Shown one piece after another: positions 14,503 to 16,092 of a DNA stretch of 16,092 bases. The stretch is from an uncultured Eubacteriales bacterium (GTDB taxonomy: Bacteria; Bacillota; Clostridia; Lachnospirales; Lachnospiraceae), in assembly GCA_900313775.1 (NCBI GenBank), contig OMSP01000202.1:1-16092 (forward strand), given 5' to 3'. Each line of letters starts with the position of its first letter. Position 1 is the first letter of the stretch. A program made the position numbers and the translations under genes. Below the pieces are notes generated by a model, which saw only the letters and a list, made by a program, of their open reading frames with translations, did not search any database and was not told where the DNA came from.

Positions 14503-15702
14503 ATGTCATTAGAGTTATCTAAGAAAGCAACCCAGGTTAAGCCGTCCTCAACGCTGGTCCTCACTGCGAAGGCCAAAGCCATGAAGGCAGAAGGCATCGA
14601 CATTGTCGGCTTCGGCGCAGGCGAGCCGGATTTCGATACCCCGGCAAATGTCAAAGACGCTGCCAAGAAAGCTCTTGACGACGGATTCACCAAATACACG
14701 CCCGCTCCCGGTACGGTAGAGCTTAAAGAAGCGGTCTGCAAGAAATTTGAAGAGCGCAATCACATCCACTATGAGCCGAACCAGATCGTCATTTCCAACG
14801 GCGGAAAGCACTCTCTGTGCAACGTCTTCCAGGCGATCCTGAATCCTGGCGATGAAGTTATCATCCCGGCTCCGTACTGGCTGACCTATCCCGAGACAGT
14901 TAAGCTTGCAGACGGTACTCCTGTTTATATCAAGACGGATGCCTCCACAGGATATAAGGCGACTGCCGACCAGATCGCAGCTGCCTGCACACCGAACACC
15001 AAGGCTCTGATCCTCTGTACACCGTCCAATCCGACCGGTATGGTCTATACAAAAGAAGAACTCGAAGCGATCGCCAAGGTCGCTGTAGAGAAGGACTTCT
15101 ATGTCGTAGCCGATGAGATGTATGAGTATCTGGTCTATGAGGGCGCAGAGCATGTCAGCATCGCTTCTCTCGGCGATGAGATCTACAAGAGAACGATCAC
15201 CTGCTCCGGTCTGTCCAAGAGCTATTCCATGACCGGCTGGAGAATCGGATTCACCGGCACGCCGGCAGATATCGCGAAGGTCATGGGTTCTATCCAGAGC
15301 CACCAGACTTCCAATGTCAACTCCATCACGCAGAAGGCCGCTGTCGAGGCTCTGAACGGCCCGCAGGATAAGGTCGAAGAGATGCGTCAGAACTTTGAGC
15401 GCCGACGCAACCTTATGGGCGATCTGCTCAGCGAGATGAAGTATATCAGCTTCGTGAAGCCGCAGGGAGCTTTCTACTACTTCGTAGATATCTCCGGCGC
15501 TTTCGGCAAAGAGTACAAGGGCAAGAAGATCGAGTCCGCAGCCGACGCGGCAGCCATCCTCATCGAGGATTATCATGTCGTTATCGTGCCGTGCGCAGAC
15601 TTCGGTGCTCCCGAGTGCTTCCGTCTGTCCTATGCCATCTCTGATGATGATATCAAGAAGGGACTCGGCCGTCTGAGCCAGTTCCTGGATGATCTGCAGT
15701 AA
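14503..15702 (+). CDS. Class I pyridoxal-phosphate aminotransferase, aspartate aminotransferase type
   Basis: The 399-residue cytoplasmic enzyme of fold type I fits the bacterial aspartate aminotransferase subgroup (AspB-like). It would transfer the amino group of aspartate to 2-oxoglutarate, giving oxaloacetate and glutamate. Visible landmarks are GAGEPDFDTP near the start, the YTPAPGTVELKEAV segment, CTPSNPTGMVY with the cofactor-binding Asn, VADEMYEYLVY, the cofactor lysine Lys239 in SGLSKSYSMTGWRIGF, and the substrate-carboxylate Arg374 in FRLSYAIS. The start at 14503 is fixed by GAAAGGAG at 14487-14494; a TTG 21 bases upstream overlaps this site and is not used. Codons are richer in C endings than in the surface genes, suggesting strong expression. 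It has its own promoter and terminator and is probably unrelated to the transporter. Activity on other amino acids cannot be excluded. Confidence 0.95.
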   Translation: MSLELSKKATQVKPSSTLVLTAKAKAMKAEGIDIVGFGAGEPDFDTPANVKDAAKKALDDGFTKYTPAPGTVELKEAVCKKFEERNHIHYEPNQIVISNGGKHSLCNVFQAILNPGDEVIIPAPYWLTYPETVKLADGTPVYIKTDASTGYKATADQIAAACTPNTKALILCTPSNPTGMVYTKEELEAIAKVAVEKDFYVVADEMYEYLVYEGAEHVSIASLGDEIYKRTITCSGLSKSYSMTGWRIGFTGTPADIAKVMGSIQSHQTSNVNSITQKAAVEALNGPQDKVEEMRQNFERRRNLMGDLLSEMKYISFVKPQGAFYYFVDISGAFGKEYKGKKIESAADAAAILIEDYHVVIVPCADFGAPECFRLSYAISDDDIKKGLGRLSQFLDDLQ

Positions 15703-15760
15703 ACGGCAGAAGAGTAGATTAAATGAATCGCGGTGATCTTAAGATCCCGTTCTGAGTCAG

Positions 15761-15787
15761 AGGCCGTCGCTTATGCGGCGGCCTTTT
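15761..15787 (+). terminator. Rho-independent terminator of the aminotransferase gene
   Basis: A 10-bp stem with one G-T wobble (AGGCCGTCGC at 15761-15770, GCGGCGGCCT at 15775-15784) on a TTAT loop is followed by a T-run (TTTTGTT counting the last stem base). It lies about 60 bases after the stop. Confidence 0.88.
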
Positions 15788-15826
15788 GTTATGATGGAAC
15801 ATGATCATTTGTAACAGATGATGAAG

Positions 15827-16048
15827 AATGAGGCTTTGTGAGCCGACAGGATCATGAAAAATACGGACGCAATAACGAAACACAGATGATGCATCCGTAG
15901 AATGAGGCTCTTTGAGCCGACGAGATCGTGAAAAATACGGACGCAATAGCGAAACACAGATGATGCATCCGTAAAATGAGGCTTTCTGAGCCGACAGGAT
16001 CATGAAAAATACGGACACAATAACGAAATTCAGAATATGCGTATGTCA
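15827..16048. repeat. Three tandem copies of a 74-bp repeat with internal hairpins
   Basis: The AATGAGGCT start recurs at 15827, 15901 and 15975, an exact 74-base period. Copies 1 and 2 differ at about seven positions. Copy 3 matches over its first two thirds and then diverges. Each copy has a small hairpin GGCTY-N3-GAGCC. Copies 1 and 2 also have a 10-bp arm pair with one mismatch (TACGGACGCA at 15862 and 15936, TGCATCCGTA at 15890 and 15964) around an 18-base loop. A CAGATGATG at 15815 may be a remnant of a fourth copy. There are no spacers, so it is not a CRISPR array. Confidence 0.9.
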
Positions 16049-16051
16049 GGG

Positions 16052-16080
16052 TTGACACCGCCTTCGGGCGGTGTTATATT
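16052..16080 (+). promoter_or_regulatory. Near-consensus promoter with an inverted repeat in its spacer
   Basis: TTGACA (16052-16057) and TATATT (16075-16080) are separated by exactly 17 bases. The spacer holds a perfect inverted repeat, with arms ACACCGCC at 16055-16062 and GGCGGTGT at 16067-16074 on a TTCG loop. It could alternatively be a hairpin terminator with a poor U-tract (TATATTTG). It would drive a gene beyond the window. Confidence 0.6.
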
Positions 16081-16092
16081 TGTGCAGGGAAG

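Larger units (their letters stand above)
15703..16092. other. Gene-free region with terminator, 74-bp tandem repeats and a promoter
   Basis: No convincing coding region is found. After the aminotransferase stop there is a 12-bp palindrome GATCTTAAGATC (15735-15746), the terminator at 15761-15787, the repeats from 15827 and a promoter-like element at 16052-16080. Minus-strand open frames through the repeats are not credible as genes, because the 74-bp period is not a multiple of three and each copy would be read in a different frame. Confidence 0.75.

Noticed and set aside
14548..15576. Long open frame (342 codons) on the minus strand
   Set aside because: It is antisense to the well-supported aminotransferase and arises from that gene's codon bias; no ribosome site or family motif supports it.
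15827..16048. CRISPR array
   Set aside because: The units are contiguous 74-bp repeats with no unique spacers and no cas genes nearby.
15719..16058. Minus-strand open frames across the 74-bp repeats
   Set aside because: The repeat period is not a multiple of three, so the repeat copies would encode different peptides; no ribosome site or family similarity is seen.

Overview
The window looks like a piece of chromosome from an anaerobic, Gram-positive (monoderm) Clostridia-type bacterium of moderate GC. The pointers are a flavin reductase-rubredoxin protein, a lipoprotein-type substrate-binding protein, very large secreted proteins with Ig-like and GLUG/beta-helix-like repeats as in clostridial surface proteins, strong AGGAGG-type ribosome binding sites, and no outer-membrane protein. 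The species cannot be named from the sequence.

Layout. Positions 1-956 hold the end of a redox operon: a 5'-truncated flavin reductase/rubredoxin protein and a small THEP1-like protein with degenerate nucleotide-binding motifs, closed by a clear terminator. After a promoter flanked by two palindromes (994-1060), eight genes on the plus strand run from 1117 to 13689 with overlaps or gaps of at most 19 bases: a FecB-type lipoprotein; a 563-aa surface protein with a C-terminal membrane anchor; an ExbB/TolQ-like proton channel protein; a DUF2149/ExbD-like partner; a FecCD permease; a FecE-type ATPase; an 1824-aa secreted multidomain protein; and a 491-aa secreted protein with a duplicated Cys/His-containing domain. 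A GC-rich hairpin follows, then a Crp/Fnr-family regulator, then a separately promoted class I aspartate-type aminotransferase with its own terminator. The last 390 bases have no gene. They hold that terminator, about three copies of a 74-bp hairpin-bearing tandem repeat, and a near-consensus promoter whose spacer is an inverted repeat.

Interpretation. The eight-gene block reads as a complete surface-to-cytoplasm uptake system for a metal complex or tetrapyrrole-like ligand. Two features are unusual: an ExbB/ExbD-type pair inside an ABC importer operon of a cell that appears to have no outer membrane, and a divergent domain that seems to recur, by eye, in all three surface proteins of the operon. 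The substrate is not shown by the sequence. Heme, corrinoid or an iron complex are candidates from family knowledge only.
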